The notes: generated by a model from the letters alone, not told the origin. DNA of 64,000 nucleotides from Calliphora vicina (GCF_958450345.1 NC_088784.1:58708247-58772246); one strand, 5' to 3'. Counted from the first letter of the stretch, positions 10,240 to 23,326 are shown. Made by a program: numbers and translations.

Positions 10240-11470
10240 TCACAAAAGTACATATGAAAACAAAGAAAAAGTACCAAGAAGTATGGCCTTGAATTTTCAC
10301 TCACTTGGGACCATAGACGCCTAATTTCATATTTCTATGTCCATTATTACAGAAAATTCAAAAAGTACCACTAGAATATATAAAAAGTACCAAAAAGCCC
10401 CTACTTGTGGTTTCCCACTCACTCCCATATAAGCTTAATTTCATGGTTTTAGGTTAATTGGTGAAGAAATTACAAAAAGTACCATTCGAATAAAGAAAAA
10501 GTACCAAAAAGTCTATCCCTAGAATTCTCACTCACTTAGGACCATATATGCTTAATATCATGTTTCTAAGTTCATTGTTATAGAAAATTCAAAAAAGTAC
10601 CATTAAAATAAAGAAAAAGTACCAAAAAGTCTCCCCCTAGAATTATCACTCACTTTAGAACATATACGATTAATTTCATATTTTTATGTTCATTATTACA
10701 GAAAATTCAAAAAGTACCGCTACAATATACAAAAAGTACCAAAAATCAGGCACTTGTGGATTCCCACTGACTCCGGTCCATATAAACTTTACTTCATGTT
10801 TCTATGTTCATTGGTGAAGAAATTACAAAAAGTACCATTCGAATAGAGAAAAAGTACCAAAAATTCTCCCCCTAGAATTCTCACTGACTTAGGACCGTGT
10901 ATGCTTAATTTCATGTTTCTAAGTTCATTGTTATAGAAAATTAAAAAAGTACCATTGTAATAAAAAAAAGTACCATGAAGTATCCGCTTGAATTTTCACT
11001 CACATAGGACCACATACGCTTAATTTCATGTTTCTAAGTCCATTATTCAAAAAGTACCATTATAAAATAGAAAAAGTACCATGTAAGTTTTATTTTATGT
11101 TTCTAAAGTACCATGTAAGTTTTATTTCATGTTTCTAGGTTCATTGGTGAAGAAATTACAAAAAGTACCATTCGATTAAAGAAAAAGTACCAAAAAGTCT
11201 ACCTCTAAAATTCACACTCACTTAGGACCATATATGCTTAATTTCATGTTTCTAAGTCCATTGTCATATAAAATTCAAAAAGTACCATTAGATGAATAAA
11301 AAAGTACCTATAGTTCAGTTCTCACATTTTGGTACCTAAATATTGTACCCTATGCCTAACACAAACTTCACTCAGATACAAATCAGCTTACTTTAATGTC
11401 GATAAGTGAAATAATTTAAAATATTAAAAAAGTACCATTAGGAGAAAAGTACCAATTTCCCTTTTCTTTC
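10240..11470. repeat. Tandem array inside Helitron A
   Basis: About seven to eight imperfect units of roughly 150-190 bp. Each contains CTTAATTTCATGTTTCTAAG, a TATAGAAAATTCAAAAAGTA-type stretch and one or two AAAAAGTACCAAAAAGT pairs. Copies B and C of the Helitron hold fewer units, so array size varies between copies. Confidence 0.7.
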
Positions 11471-12370
11471 TCGAACACCCCTCAAGTTCGAACTTTAAAA
11501 ATATTCCATTTTGCCAAAATTGTTTATGCTACAGACATGTCTCAAAATATTAAAATCTGTGTTAATGTGCCCAAGAAAAAATATGTTTTAAAATAAGTAC
11601 CAAACTGCTTACCCGGATTTGGCCCAATATACACATTGGAACTCGAGTTCCAAATAACACCCTGTTAGTTAATTTTTGTATGAATCCAGGAACCAATGTT
11701 AAAAAAATTATCAAAATTGGCTTAATAATTTCAAATAAAATGTATTTTCCCGATTTTATCCCCTTTTTGGTACCTTTTTTATCCCCATTGCTTTTGTAAA
11801 ATTTTATTCATATAAATTTCTGTATCGTGGTGGGAGATCATAATAAAATATTCGTATGTCTATGTCAGATTGTAGAAAAACATATTTTATGAAAAAGTAC
11901 CAAAAATAAACACAATTTTTATCCCTTAAGGGTTCGAATTTCCAAAAAGTACCAAACTTATATTTTTTATTTTTTGATAAGTAAAGAATACGATTTAAAA
12001 TTTGTTTCTATGTTTATTGGTTTAAAAGATGCATAGGGTACAAAAAAAGTACCAAAATAGTTTTTACCCGTTTTCTCCCCTAAATGTTTCGAATTTCGAA
12101 AAAATACGAAACACCTGTCAGCATATTTTTTGAATGGAGTAACATGCAATTTTAAGTTTCTTTGTGTCTTTATTAGTTTTGAAGATATAAGGTTACCGAA
12201 TTTACCCGTGTTTACCCCCTAAACGTTCGTATTTCCAAAAATCCCTTCTTATCGGATCGTTTTGGGGAGGGAGGAACCCACAGTTAAAATTTTGTGATTC
12301 TAGCTTCAGCCGTTTGGGCTGTGCGATGATGAATCAGTCAGTCAGTAACGTTACTCTTTTATATACATTA

Positions 12371-13715
12371 GAGTGACAGCCGATTTTTTTTTAGATTTCA
12401 AAGAGTGCCGGGTGGAATATTGTGACACTAGGCCTAAATGTTAAGTGCTGAAAATTTGAGCCAAATCGGGCAACGATTTCTGGACGCGCATCGAGGTCAA
12501 AGTTCAGATATATGCAAAATTTTATTGTCAATATGGAATTAATATGTGAAACTTGTTAACTTTCTGCATTGTTTTCTAGAAATATGTAGATTTATTTATA
12601 TTAATGAATTAAAAAAAAAATTTTGGAAATTAACCCTGTATCTCCTTTGGTTCAAAATGACCCAAAAACTATATTATCGCCAAAATTAGAGAAAAATGCA
12701 AATTTTTCAGTTTTTGAAAAAATTTTGCTACTAAATAAATACTTTTGCAATTGAATGCAAAAGAATCGAAATATGTACGTAATTATCGTTGTAATGAGAT
12801 ATAAATGACAAAATTTGATTAAAAAATTTTAAAGTTATTACAAATTCGCCAGACCATTAACGTGTTTCAGGCCACTTGAACAAAAAATTTAGGAAAAAAA
12901 TTAAGATATTTCGAGAAAAATTAAAATAAAAGCTCATTTTTACTTAAAATATGTCCATATTTACTTGTATATGAGTTTTTGTCTTCGTAGGATACCGTTA
13001 ACTTATTCGCAGGTATGGCCAAAAAAAAAAATTTTTTTTAACGGCTGTTTCAAAACTCCATTTTCAAATTTTTAAAAATTTTGTTAAACAAATTTCAGAT
13101 TTTTTCGATATCACATTGGGGTTTATTGAGAACAAAATAGGGAATAAAAATATGAAAAAATTATGTCAATACCTCTTACAGTTTTTCCGTACCTGCGATT
13201 TAAATTTTGCGATTTTCAAGAAAAACTAATTTTTTGTCCATATTTAGGCGAATTTCCTTACTGTTATAAATTTTAAGTAAAACTTATTCATAGTATTATA
13301 ATCCTGGTAATTTTAAATATGGTCTGAAAGATTTACTAAAATCGGAAAACGATAACCTTTAAATCGTGAAGGTCAAGGTAACATTTTTCAATATTTGGAA
13401 TTTCTAATGAAAAGATAGCGAAATGTTATATATTTTTGGGCCGATTTTAATGCAACTTAAGGAAAATCCTTACAATAAATAAAAAAAAATAAATAAACAA
13501 TGCAAAGAAAGTTAACGAGTTTCACCTTTTTATTCCATATTAACAGTAAAATTTTGCATATATCTGAACTTTGACCTCGATGCGCGTCCAGAAATCGTTG
13601 CCCGATTTGGCTAAAATTTTCAGCACTTAACATTTAGGCCTAGTGTCACAATATTCCACCCGGCACTCTTCAAAATTTTAACAAAATTTTTTTTCCATTC
13701 AACTGATTGTCACTC
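12371..13715. mobile_element. TA-flanked element with long inverted ends (family F, copy 1)
   Basis: Termini GAGTGACA and TGTCACTC are flanked by TA on both sides, as for Tc1/mariner targets. The terminal approximately 180 bp are inverted copies sharing GAGTGCCGGGTGGAATATTG and GACCTCGATGCGCGTCC. The interior is non-coding. A related element lies at 57788-59326. It sits inside the 5' end of Helitron A. Confidence 0.65.
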
Positions 13716-13732
13716 TAATATACATATATAGA

Positions 13733-13954
13733 TGAAGCTACTTACACATGTGATGACAGCGATTGTGCTGAGCATATGATTTTAGATAGAAACATAGAAG
13801 ATAGTGACTATCGGTTGTCATATAAACTTTCCGATGAATGCAGCGTCTTTTAGACTGATATCTTGGCGGACATGTAAACCTCTGAATTGACAATGGCATC
13901 AATACGGGAGCAGATCAACCTCAAGGTATTTGGGGTACGCTGGATTTGTTTCTA
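13733..13954. other. Unassigned spacer
   Basis: Ordinary sequence between the Helitron and a MITE; nothing recognised. Confidence 0.4.
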
Positions 13955-14142
13955 TAATTTCGTAACCACTAAATAAAATATATTTTAATTCTTTTATTTA
14001 TTTCAAAAACTCCTATTACATAACACAACTCAAAACAATTAGTTTTATTTAATTGATGCTACAACGGCAAACAAATTTGTGCTAAAGAAGTGGTTACGCT
14101 ACTTTGAGTAAACAGTTGCCATATGTGACCCTCCCTACCTTT
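13955..14142. mobile_element. AAGGTAGGG/GTCACA MITE, copy 2 (left end lost)
   Basis: Contains AACCACTAAATAAAATAT, CAAACAAATTTGTGCTAAAG and the right terminus ATATGTGACCCTCCCTACCT of the family seen at 6705. The left inverted end is missing or decayed. Confidence 0.6.
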
Positions 14143-14733
14143 ATAAGCCAACATTACTTAATTCGCGAGATGCCGATGATAGCATGGCTGGGTGTGATCG
14201 AAAATTGCACCTTCCGAACATTTTAATAAAATTATCTTTAAAAAGTAAATGTCATATATTGGATATTTCGGTTCATAATAAAGATTACGACATCCAATTA
14301 TAATTAAAGTATTTTTTTTAAATCCCAAAAAAAACTTTAAAAGGATCACCCTATACATATCTTAAAAGGTTAATAATAATTTTAAAGAATAAATAATTTC
14401 AATACATTTATTTCAAAATAATTTATTGAGCAGTTATGTTTAAGTTTTTTGCAAAATTAAAAAAAAAAACAAATGAATTTTATAATAAATATATTTCATA
14501 TGATAGCGAAACATTAATAAATAAATTAAGTTTTTTTGTATGGTCGAATACAAAATCATGATCAAATGCAATCAAAGAAACAATAAAATAAAACTTTATT
14601 TAATTACTTGAAATTGAGAATCCAAAATTATTTAAGAATAAAAAACACAAACACGAGGAGAAAAGTAAATATAGTTAAATAAATGGTGGCAAATACAAAA
14701 AAGTGTGACTAAACTTTAAAAAGACGTATGAAA
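14143..14733. other. Downstream region and 3' UTR of MetRS
   Basis: AT-rich, no gene seen. The part next to 14733 must hold the MetRS 3' UTR. Confidence 0.45.
14595..14600 (-). terminator. Candidate MetRS poly(A) signal
   Basis: AATAAA on the minus strand, 134 nt past the MetRS stop codon. Another AATAAA lies near 14424, so the choice is uncertain. Confidence 0.4.
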
Positions 14734-17700
14734 TTACTTTTTCTTTTTATTTTTACCCTGAGCATTGGGTTCGGGAGCACCTGTTAAAGTGTTCAATTCC
14801 TTTTTAAGAGCCAAAAGAACTTCTACCTCTGGCTTCCAAACGGAAGCATCACCAGAAGCTTTCAAAGTGCGCACTTTTTCCGCTTGTTTGGCAATTTTAT
14901 CCTCTACTGCCTTTACCTTGTTGGAATCGACTGAGGCTGGGGAAGCAGTGGTGGTGGTAGCAGTGGCGGCAGAGGCTTGAGCTTCTGTTAATTGTTTTTT
15001 CAAGTCTAAAAGTTTATTGACTTCCGGTTGCCAAACGGCTTTGTCTTTTGTGGATGCCTTTAGTTGACGCACTTTATCGCCTTGTGCCTGTATGGCTGCT
15101 TCAAGATCTTTTACGCTTTTTGGTGCAGCACCATTTTGTTTTGTTTCGGTTTTTGCTGCTGCCTGCTTAGATTGCGCTTCCGTTAGTTGTTTCTTCAAAT
15201 CTAAAAGTTTGGTTACTTCCGGTTGCCATACAGCTTTGTCTTTTGTAGAGGCTTTGATTAGTCTTACTTTATCGCCTTGTTCTTGAATAGCCTTTTCCAA
15301 ATCAGCAACCGTTGAAGAGCTGACCTCCGAATCAGCGGAACTTAGAACCTGAGGTCCAGCGTATTTATTTTTCATTTCGTCAATGAAACTTTGCTCCAAT
15401 TTAGCGAACAATGGTGCTGGTTTGCCGATCTTGTGCCCGGATGGTAACAAAATGGAGATAAATGGTTTTCTGAAAAAAGATTTTTATTATTTAATAATAA
15501 TATATTCGGTAAATATTCGGAAGGACTTATCGAAAAAAGCAGATTTTCCATGGGACTCTTTTAACTGATTTTCTAAACCTAATTTTCTAAATATACTTAC
15601 TCGGCATTCAATTGTGTTTGCTTGGCATTCAATTGTTCAAACATAGTTCTAGCCGTTGATGGCATATATGGGAATATAAGATTGGCCAGGAGACAAGCAA
15701 TGTTACAACATAAACCAATAATTGTGGCAGCTCTAGACTTTTGTGCATCGTTGCCCTTAAGCAGCACCCAAGGCTGTTGGGACTGTAGGTAAACATTGCC
15801 ATGACGTGATATAGAAAGCATGTGTCTGATGCCATCACGTAAACGAGCCTTCTCCAAGGAGTTGACATAACCGCGCAACTCACGGTTGATAAGAGCCAGC
15901 AGTATATGGTCGTCATTGGTGAGATTCATGGGAGGCACAACACTATCAAAGTTCTTTTCGCAGAAAACTAAACCACGATTAACAAAGTTACCCAAATTGT
16001 TGAGGAGCTCAGAATTGTTACGGGCCGCCAAATCGTTCCAGCTAAAGCTAGAATCCTGACCTTCTGGACGGGCTGAAGCCAAATAGAAACGCCATACATC
16101 GGCGGGAATACCAGTATCCTAAATAAAGCGAAAATTAAGTTATATAGAATAATCAAAGAATATTATTTTAAACTTTACCTGGGCATCATTGCCAAAGACA
16201 CCAATACCACGACTTTTACTAAATTTGCCATCTTCATAATTCAAATATTCCGTTGCCATTATGTGGGACACCAAAGTGTTGCCCTTGTTAATGGCCAACA
16301 AGGCACTGGGCCACACCACCGAATGGAAGGGTACATTGTCTTTAGCCATAAACTGGAAGAGCTCAACTTCCACACCCTTTTCGGGTTGCCACCACTTTTT
16401 AAATTCCTTGGAGTAACGTTTGGTCATTGACACATAACCGAATGGTGCATCAAACCATACGTAGAATACTTTGTTTTCAAAGCCCTTGTGTGGCACAGGA
16501 ATGCCCCATTTCAAATCACGAGTAATACAACGTGGCTTCAAGCCCTCACGTAACCAAGCACGTGTAATAACACGAGCATTATTCGTCCAACCGTTTTCGG
16601 AATGATCAACCCATTCACGTAGTGTGTTTTCTATTTTGGGTAAGTCAAGGAACAATTGGTCGGAGGATCTTACAACTGGAGCAGTGTTGCACACTTTACA
16701 GCGGGGACGTATAAGTTCGGTTGCATTCACTAGTTTACCACACTTGTCACATTGGTCACCACGAGCGTCTTCATAGCCGCAGCCGACATGAGGACATGTT
16801 CCCTCAACAAAACTATAACGTAATAAATTATTACTAACATCTAAAATAATTTAATAAATTATCTTACCGATCGGCCAAGAAACGATCACATTTTTGACAC
16901 AATAACTGCTCAACACTTTCTGTTAAAATGTACCCATTATCGTAGACATCTTTAAAGGCTTCTTGTACAATTCTATTGCAAAATGGTTGTTTTATTAATT
17001 GTTTATTTATTATTATTATAGCTTTTTATGCATCCTTTACTCACTCTGTTTGTTCTTGGGTTGTAGTACGACCAAAGTAATCGAAACCAATGCCAAACCA
17101 ACGATAGATGCCATTGTGAAGTTCAAAGTATTTGTCACAAATTTCACGGGGTGTTAGATTTTCAGCAAGTGCTTTATTTTCGGTAGCTGTGCCGTACTCA
17201 TCAGTACCGGATATGTAGAGTGTATTGTAGCCAGCTGCACGTGAGTATCTTTAAAGAAAGGAAGCATTATAAAATGTATTTATTTTATGTAGAAAAGTAT
17301 TTTACCAGACAGTATAAGTTTAAATTAACATATAACAAGATATCGTGATAATGTGGTAGAGGTAGATTAAATAAAAGTCTTATCATCTTCCTAAGATTCA
17401 TAAAAGCTCTTACTTTCCTTTCACCATTTTTATACCCTCCACAATAAAAAGTTTCGAATACGATTTTTCTAGGATTTTTTAAGAAAATTTTTATTTTTCA
17501 TAAACATTGTGTTAATTTCATTTTCATTATTCGTGATAGTTCGCATGTTATCGTACCGTCAATAAACATCATGTTTAAACATGGTTAATATGGATATCAA
17601 AATTATTATTTTGACAAGTAAATACTCATAGTTTGCAAAAAAGTGGAAATTGGCATAAATAAAATATTTTCTTCGATGGTATATAGTAAATTTAAGTAAA

Positions 17701-19944
17701 CATTTAAGTTGACTCAGTATGAATGAATAAATCAATATTATTTAAATTGAGCTGCCGCAAATCAATTTTGTAGCGCGATATAACAAAAAATATTTTTTTA
17801 AATTCCCGAAAAGTTTTTACTTTCAAAATAATAAACATTTATAAACATGGACAGTTCTGTGAGTCGGCTTAATACATATGTATATACAAATCGCTGTACC
17901 GAATTATATCGTTATTATTATTGGTTATACTCCAATATAAGGACCACTTCCGACAAAGCATTAAGATTCATAAATATCTTAAAAATATTGAACCAAAATC
18001 TTACACAAATGAGTTACAGTATACTGCTCGATTTTGGGAACATCAGTCTACATATATTTGACAATAGCCCCCACTTCGGAAAGTCACTTAAATATGCATA
18101 AATCTTTTATAAACACAGTAATCAAATTCGATATAACCCCAATGCATAAAAAATTGCTTTACCGAATTTAATGAACACATGTCCATAATTGGTTGTTATA
18201 GCAGCACTGATTGCTGACTTGACAAAATTGTACACACATCAGTTATATGGATATAAAAATCATACTACTGGATTTTGTGAATATCGATCCATATTTGATA
18301 TGGTCCCATATAAGCCGCATTTCCGAAACATAAATCTCTTATCAATATCAGATGGATATTTTAATAATCGTATATATAGAAATCAATGTACTGAATTGTT
18401 TGCAGATCGGTTCATAAGTGGTCATAGCTCCCATATAAGGACCATTTAAGAGTACACATTAACCAACCAATATCGATAGCAAACCAAAATTGTACAATCT
18501 AATAAATTAAAATTTGTATCTCATTTCCATATTCAAAATGGAGTCGGAAGAAAAACTAACATTTGAATTCAAAATCAGATGTTGAAGCGTATCAAGAGAT
18601 GACACAGTCCGTGCTGGCCTGCAGCTGCAAAAGCTCCTGGTGGTCTGGTAGAATATTATTTATAACAAAATATCGAGTAGAGATATTCATTGGGTCGAGA
18701 GGCTATATGTCAAAAAACTATGTCGTTAAAACTCTAGGTCCCGAGAATGTAACAGTGACATTATCTATGAATTTTCTACATAAATTAATAAATGAACGAC
18801 TTACCTTGCAAAAATATCAGCGGATAATACACAACCAATAATGTTGCCTAAATGTGGCACATTATTTACATATGGGAGAGCAGATGTGACCAGCACATTG
18901 CGCTCACCAGCTTTAGGAAGAACTGTACGTGGATCCTTACGTTCTGGAACAGGTGCAAATACAAAGTTACTGCTGGCCAAATTAAGTTCTTCGTCAGTAA
19001 TTGTATCGGCCAAAGTAGAACCAGTGTCAGCCAAAAGATTGCCAGCTTCGGCCAAAGATACAGGCAATTTAAGAGAAACATGGTAGAGACCTCCGTATAG
19101 ATTTGAATTTTGTAAAGCATTAAAAGATAAATCTTTTAAAGGTTGTGTTGCTAACAGTGATTTAATTTCTGGCATGGCACTGATCTTACGATACCACACG
19201 AGAAGATTTTCAATTTTTTGGGCTCCCTTTAATGTTCCATCCGGTGCAAGAAGGGACCATACTGAGAGATCAGCTGCAGTGAGTTTATCACCAGCCAGAA
19301 AGGGCGTTTTGGATAAATGCTCTTCTAGCTTCTTAACCAAAGCATTAAGTACGGGCATAGCGTTAGGATTAGCACGATGGCCATGACCCATGTGATGTAC
19401 CAAAGCAGGTGCCAATAATGTTGAAGACCATTCAAGCCACTGGATAAACAAAAATAAAAAATAATTAAAATAACCTTGAACAAGGTCAATATTCATAAAA
19501 TCTCCTAAATTATTTAAAGTTTATGATAAAGTTTTCCCGAAATGCATTACAAACCTCATCCCTTAATTGGCCTTCATCAGGGAAGAAATATTTAGCCACT
19601 GCATCTGTCGAGAACAATTTTACACCATTCTCCAATTGTAAAGTTGGTAAAACCAATAAGTCTTTAGATTTAATATCTGCAATAGAAGAACAACATTTCG
19701 TCATACATTCAATTCAAAACATCATAATTTATGGGGTTTTTTAAAGAAATTTTAATTGTTGGCACCCCCTTGCACTTCTTTATGATTTTAACATTCGATC
19801 AAATGTGTACTCACACCAACCAGAAACAACTACTCACGCACCATTTAGGTTAACTTTTTCCACCGACACCTCACGTTTTGCAAATTTGGCCAATATTTGT
19901 AATTTCAGGCCAAGTGGATTGCCCTCATTTGTATAGATTTTCAT
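14734..19944 (-). CDS. MetRS: Methionyl-tRNA synthetase, cytoplasmic
   Basis: Charges tRNA-Met with methionine in the cytosol and supplies initiator Met-tRNA. Eight exons: 19842-19944, 19555-19676, 18805-19439, 17045-17248, 16868-16972, 16179-16812, 15601-16118 and 14734-15469, all with GT/AG junctions, sum to exactly 1019 codons. Domains: GST-like N-terminus to about residue 190; class I Rossmann core with HLGN at 271-274 (HIGH motif) and KFSKS at 586-590 (KMSKS motif). Zinc knuckles are built from C380/C383, C396/C401, C411/C414 and C428/C431. The anticodon-binding domain is about 602-774. Three WHEP repeats lie at about 826-873, 892-938 and 957-1002, followed by a lysine-rich end. Length fits insect cytosolic MetRS (about 1020). 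The first ATG follows AAAGCTAAA and begins MKIYTNEGNP, usual for the GST-like domain. Intron 3 (17249-18804) carries a decayed family B repeat. Confidence 0.97.
17849..18450 (+). repeat. Family B repeat, copy 2, diverged, in MetRS intron 3
   Basis: Several GATCGGTTCATAAGTGGTC and TAGCTCCCATATAAGGACC-type units remain. Both termini are unclear, so this is an older copy than the others. Confidence 0.55.
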
Positions 19945-22056
19945 TTTAGCTTTCTGTTGTTTTTCGACTAAAACTAGGAGTTTTATTAATTAAGTTTAAT
20001 AAATAACGTGGCAAAAGGGTTAATTTGTCTTCGTATTTATTTTTTTCTCCAACTGCAATTTTCTCCAATTAGACACAATTCGTTGTCAAAAAAAAGTCTA
20101 ATTGAAAAGTGTCAAGAAAATGGGGAACAAAATAAAGTGTCAAAATTGTCTGGGTAGGAGAATAAAAAATGGTAAATGACAGGGATGTTATATCAAGTCT
20201 ACACTGTGCAAAATTAATTTATGTGAAAAAATATACAATTTCAAAGTTAACGATTTGACTTAAAACTTATAAACTGAAACAACAGAATGAGACAAAACCA
20301 TATGAAAACTGTATTCATGTCAATTATGACCTACGATATGGATTGTCAAAAATCGGCGTCGAAGTTTTTTTCCTGATTTGATATTATTTTAAAGGGCTTG
20401 AAATTGCAATTGCGTTAGATATACTTTTTTATGAAAACTGAATTTATTTAAATTTTTTGAGATAAACGAATGCGTCAAAGACTTCACGTCATTAATTACT
20501 TCGGCTGTGGATCATTCAAAGATCGAAATCCCTACAAAACCAAAAATGCTTATTTCCAATTCAGATATTGTACGATTACTTTTCGAAAAGGGAAAGCTTG
20601 TGGCAACAAAATAAATCAACTGCTGCAAAGCACAGGCTATCCATAGCTACTAAAATAATGAAAAGAGCCATTTGTTTAGAGGAGCACCAGTAATATAATA
20701 ATATATATATAATATAGCTACAATCGATCTATCTGTAATGTTTTCTGCAATCATAAGACTAGGCGCTTTCTCAACAAATTAGAAAATTGTTCAGATTATA
20801 GTGATACTTAAGCCAGGAAAATATTTAACAATGTCATCTTCATACAGATCTTACATATCAAGTTATTTGAGAAAATATTGCGATGCAAAATTATATCTTA
20901 TTTATATAACCAAATGTTATCCCAGTTCATCAATTTGGTTTTTGTGAACAATATGAAACCATTGAGAAAACTTATCGATTGACTGGAGAGATAATAAAAT
21001 ATTTTGATTTGCACACAGTGCTATAGACTTATCATATCGACATTGGATGATCTCATGGCAATACTTATATCGCATGCAGATCCACGGAATTGGCTAATTA
21101 TATCAGAGTAGTGGATATGGTTGAATAACTGGATAATACGAGTAAATGAACTCAAAATAAGCACATCACATTTACTCTCAGTAGGGGTGACTGCCCCAGG
21201 CAAATTAATATATAAGGTGTTGAAGACCTTATTTTTTTCTCAGATCTGTAATGTCAAAAGTTGTTTATATATACACATTTTCAGAAATTGTTAGTTGTTT
21301 TCGCGCAGGTCAAATCATTTAGTCAATGTTTTTGACATAATATGACCGAAAATCAAATTATGTTTTATATATAGAGTTTGACATAAATGCGGGCGAATAT
21401 TTTTTATACGTGTAGTTTGACATTAGTGTTATATCTATAATCAGATGTGATCCTGATGACACAGAAGCTAAGGCCAAATAAATGAAAAAATATAATTAGC
21501 TGTTTGACTGACTCCACTTTATATAAATTCGTCATTGTTCCTAATTCTGCCGACGTTATTTCATATGTTACTTGGGGGTTACACGATCAAGTTTTGCCTT
21601 TCAAGTTTTAATACACTCACACTTTTTTACTAATACACTCACACTTTTAAGAATTGAAACGAACATTCACATTCAAGTTGGTGTTCAATTTTTCATTCAA
21701 GAAAACAGCTGATTACATTTTTATGTCCAATTTGTACTAAAATTGTTTTCAAGTTGCGTGCTACCTACGTCACCGCTTTCAATTTTTATAAATTTTGACA
21801 AACAGTATATGTAAAAGACTATCAAGAAAAACTTGATCGTGTGGCTGCAGTGTTAAGAAATAAAAGCACTTTAATATATTAATTCTAATTATAGTAGTAT
21901 TACTGTATATTTGTGTTCAATCTGGCATCCTTGTGTGTTTGAACAGCTGTTGTTTTGTATTTTGGAAATAATCGTTTAAACTGACATTAGTATTTGTGTT
22001 TACATTCTAAATACTTTTGGAATTTATATTTCGGAAAGTAAACGTTTTTAAACAAA
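19945..22056. other. Intergenic region between MetRS and CCDC130 (divergent promoters)
   Basis: The two genes point away from each other, so both promoters must lie here. I see no TATA box at a sensible distance from either ATG, nor an obvious DRE. Contents: an AT dinucleotide tract at 20691-20716, a MITE at 21582-21841, and otherwise unremarkable sequence. Confidence 0.45.
21582..21841. mobile_element. MITE with CACGATCAAGTTTT ends
   Basis: Inverted termini CACGATCAAGTTTT and AAACTTGATCGTG bound 260 bp. Two direct copies of ACTAATACACTCACACTTTT-like sequence lie near the left end. Non-coding. It ends about 215 bp before the CCDC130 start, so it may overlap the promoter region. Confidence 0.65.
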
Positions 22057-23236
22057 ATGGGTGAGCGCAAGGGACAAAATAAATATTATCCGCCAGACTA
22101 TGATCCCAAAAAAGGTGGCCTTAACAAATTCCGCGGCACCCATGCTTTGCGGGAAAGGGCCAGGAAGATTCACTTGGGCATAATAATCATCAGATTTGAA
22201 ATGCCCTACAACATTTGGTGTGATGGCTGTAAGAATCATATTGGAATGGGTGTTCGTTACAACGCTGAGAAGACCAAAGTGGGAATGTACTATTCCACTC
22301 CCATCTATAAGTTCCGCATGAAATGTCATTTGTGCGACAATCATTTTGAAATACAGACAGATCCTGGCAATTTGGATTATGTTATATTATCGGGTGCTAG
22401 AAGACAGGAAAATCGTTGGGATCCTACACAAAACGAACAAGTTGTGCCTGAAACGAAAGAAGTACAAAAACGTTTATTTGACGATGCCATGTATAAGTTG
22501 GAACATCAAGCTAAAGATCAAAAGGCCGGAGATCAAGCAAAGCCAGTTTTAGAAAAGCTAATGGAAAGGAATAAAACGGTTTGGAATGACTGTTATGAAG
22601 CCAATTGTAAACTAAGAGCTGAATTCAGGGTGAGTTTTTAGAAACTTCATGCATAAACATTTTAATGAGTATTTTATTATTAATTCTTTTCAGTCCAAGA
22701 AAACAGAATTAAAAGCATTGAAAGAACTTGATGAAAAACTATTGGCCAAAAGCAGTCTAGATATAGCACTGTTGCCGGAAACTCAACAAGATCGACAAAT
22801 GGCTGCTCTAATGAAACTGCAAAGTAAATCTGCCCAGGAAAGAGAAGAAGAAAAGCGTATAGACATTCTGCTGCAACCAACACTACCAGGTTCAACGCAA
22901 ACTACTTTTGGAGGTCTTAAGCGTCAAAAGGCATTAAGTTCTCATCTAGACTACAAACTACTGGGAATCAAACGAAAACAGAATTCAAATGAGGCAAACT
23001 CAACTATCTCAACTCAAAACAGTGAAAAAGAAAGTGAGATATGTATAGGCACAGATATGAAACCTATAGATGACATAAATTTAGCAGACAAGAATGATCC
23101 AACTACCTCTACAAATTCCAACAATGTTTGTTTAATAACTTTACCTAAAAGTTTAGCATTAGTCTGTGATTATGATAGTTCCAATTCGCCAACATCATCT
23201 TCATCGTCTGAGAAATCAGATAATGAAGAAAGCTAA
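22057..23236 (+). CDS. CCDC130/YJU2B-type splicing factor (CWC16 family)
   Basis: Two exons, 22057-22629 and 22694-23236, with a 64-nt GT-AG intron in phase 0, give 371 residues. The N-terminus has the family signature: MGERKGQNKYYPPDYDP, then the conserved core with zinc-binding CDGCKNHIGMGVRYNAEK and CHLCDNHFEI. Two CxxC pairs are visible at about residues 53-56 and 90-93. A coiled-coil, charged middle follows; the C-terminal 100 residues are low-complexity and end in an acidic serine-rich tail (SSNSPTSSSSSEKSDNEES). CWC16 proteins associate with the catalytic spliceosome in the nucleus; YJU2 acts at the first step, and the CCDC130 branch is less well defined. In Drosophila I believe the orthologue is CG15084. 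The first ATG is used; the upstream sequence has in-frame stops. Confidence 0.95.
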
Positions 23237-23266
23237 ACACTACATATTTATTTAATTGTGTAGTTT

Positions 23267-23272
23267 TTTATT
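23267..23272 (-). terminator. Candidate poly(A) signal of the EB1-like gene
   Basis: AATAAA on the minus strand, 59 nt after the EB1-like stop codon and inside the 3' UTR of CCDC130. A second AATAAA follows at about 23247. Confidence 0.45.
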
Positions 23273-23320
23273 ACTTGTATAAATATCAAAAGAAATTAAT
23301 AGATTTAAGACAGAATAGTT

Positions 23321-23326
23321 AATAAA
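23321..23326 (+). terminator. Candidate poly(A) signal of CCDC130
   Basis: AATAAA 85 nt past the CCDC130 stop and five bases before the antisense stop codon of the EB1-like gene. Cleavage downstream would place the transcript end inside the last EB1-like exon. Confidence 0.5.

Larger units (their letters stand above)
9780..13732 (-). mobile_element. Long non-autonomous Helitron, copy A
   Basis: Read on the minus strand, the 3' end is GTGGCGAAGCGGGTCAGCTAG followed by T, a Helitron CTAG end preceded by GC-rich sequence. The 5' end reads TCTATATATG, then AAAAGAGTAACGTTACTGAC about 1.4 kb away because a TA-target element (12371-13715) was later inserted. The A/T flanks suit Helitron insertion between A and T. 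The body has a tandem array (10240-11470) of AAAAGTACCAT-containing units and conserved 5' boxes CTGTGGGTTCCTCCCTCCC. It has no Rep/helicase of its own. Confidence 0.75.

Noticed and set aside
10240..11470. CRISPR-like array
   Set aside because: Units are long, imperfect and contiguous without spacers, and lie in a Helitron of a eukaryotic genome.
14765..15286. Plus-strand open frames over the last MetRS exon
   Set aside because: They are antisense shadows of the WHEP-coding exon, whose minus-strand frame is clearly the real one.
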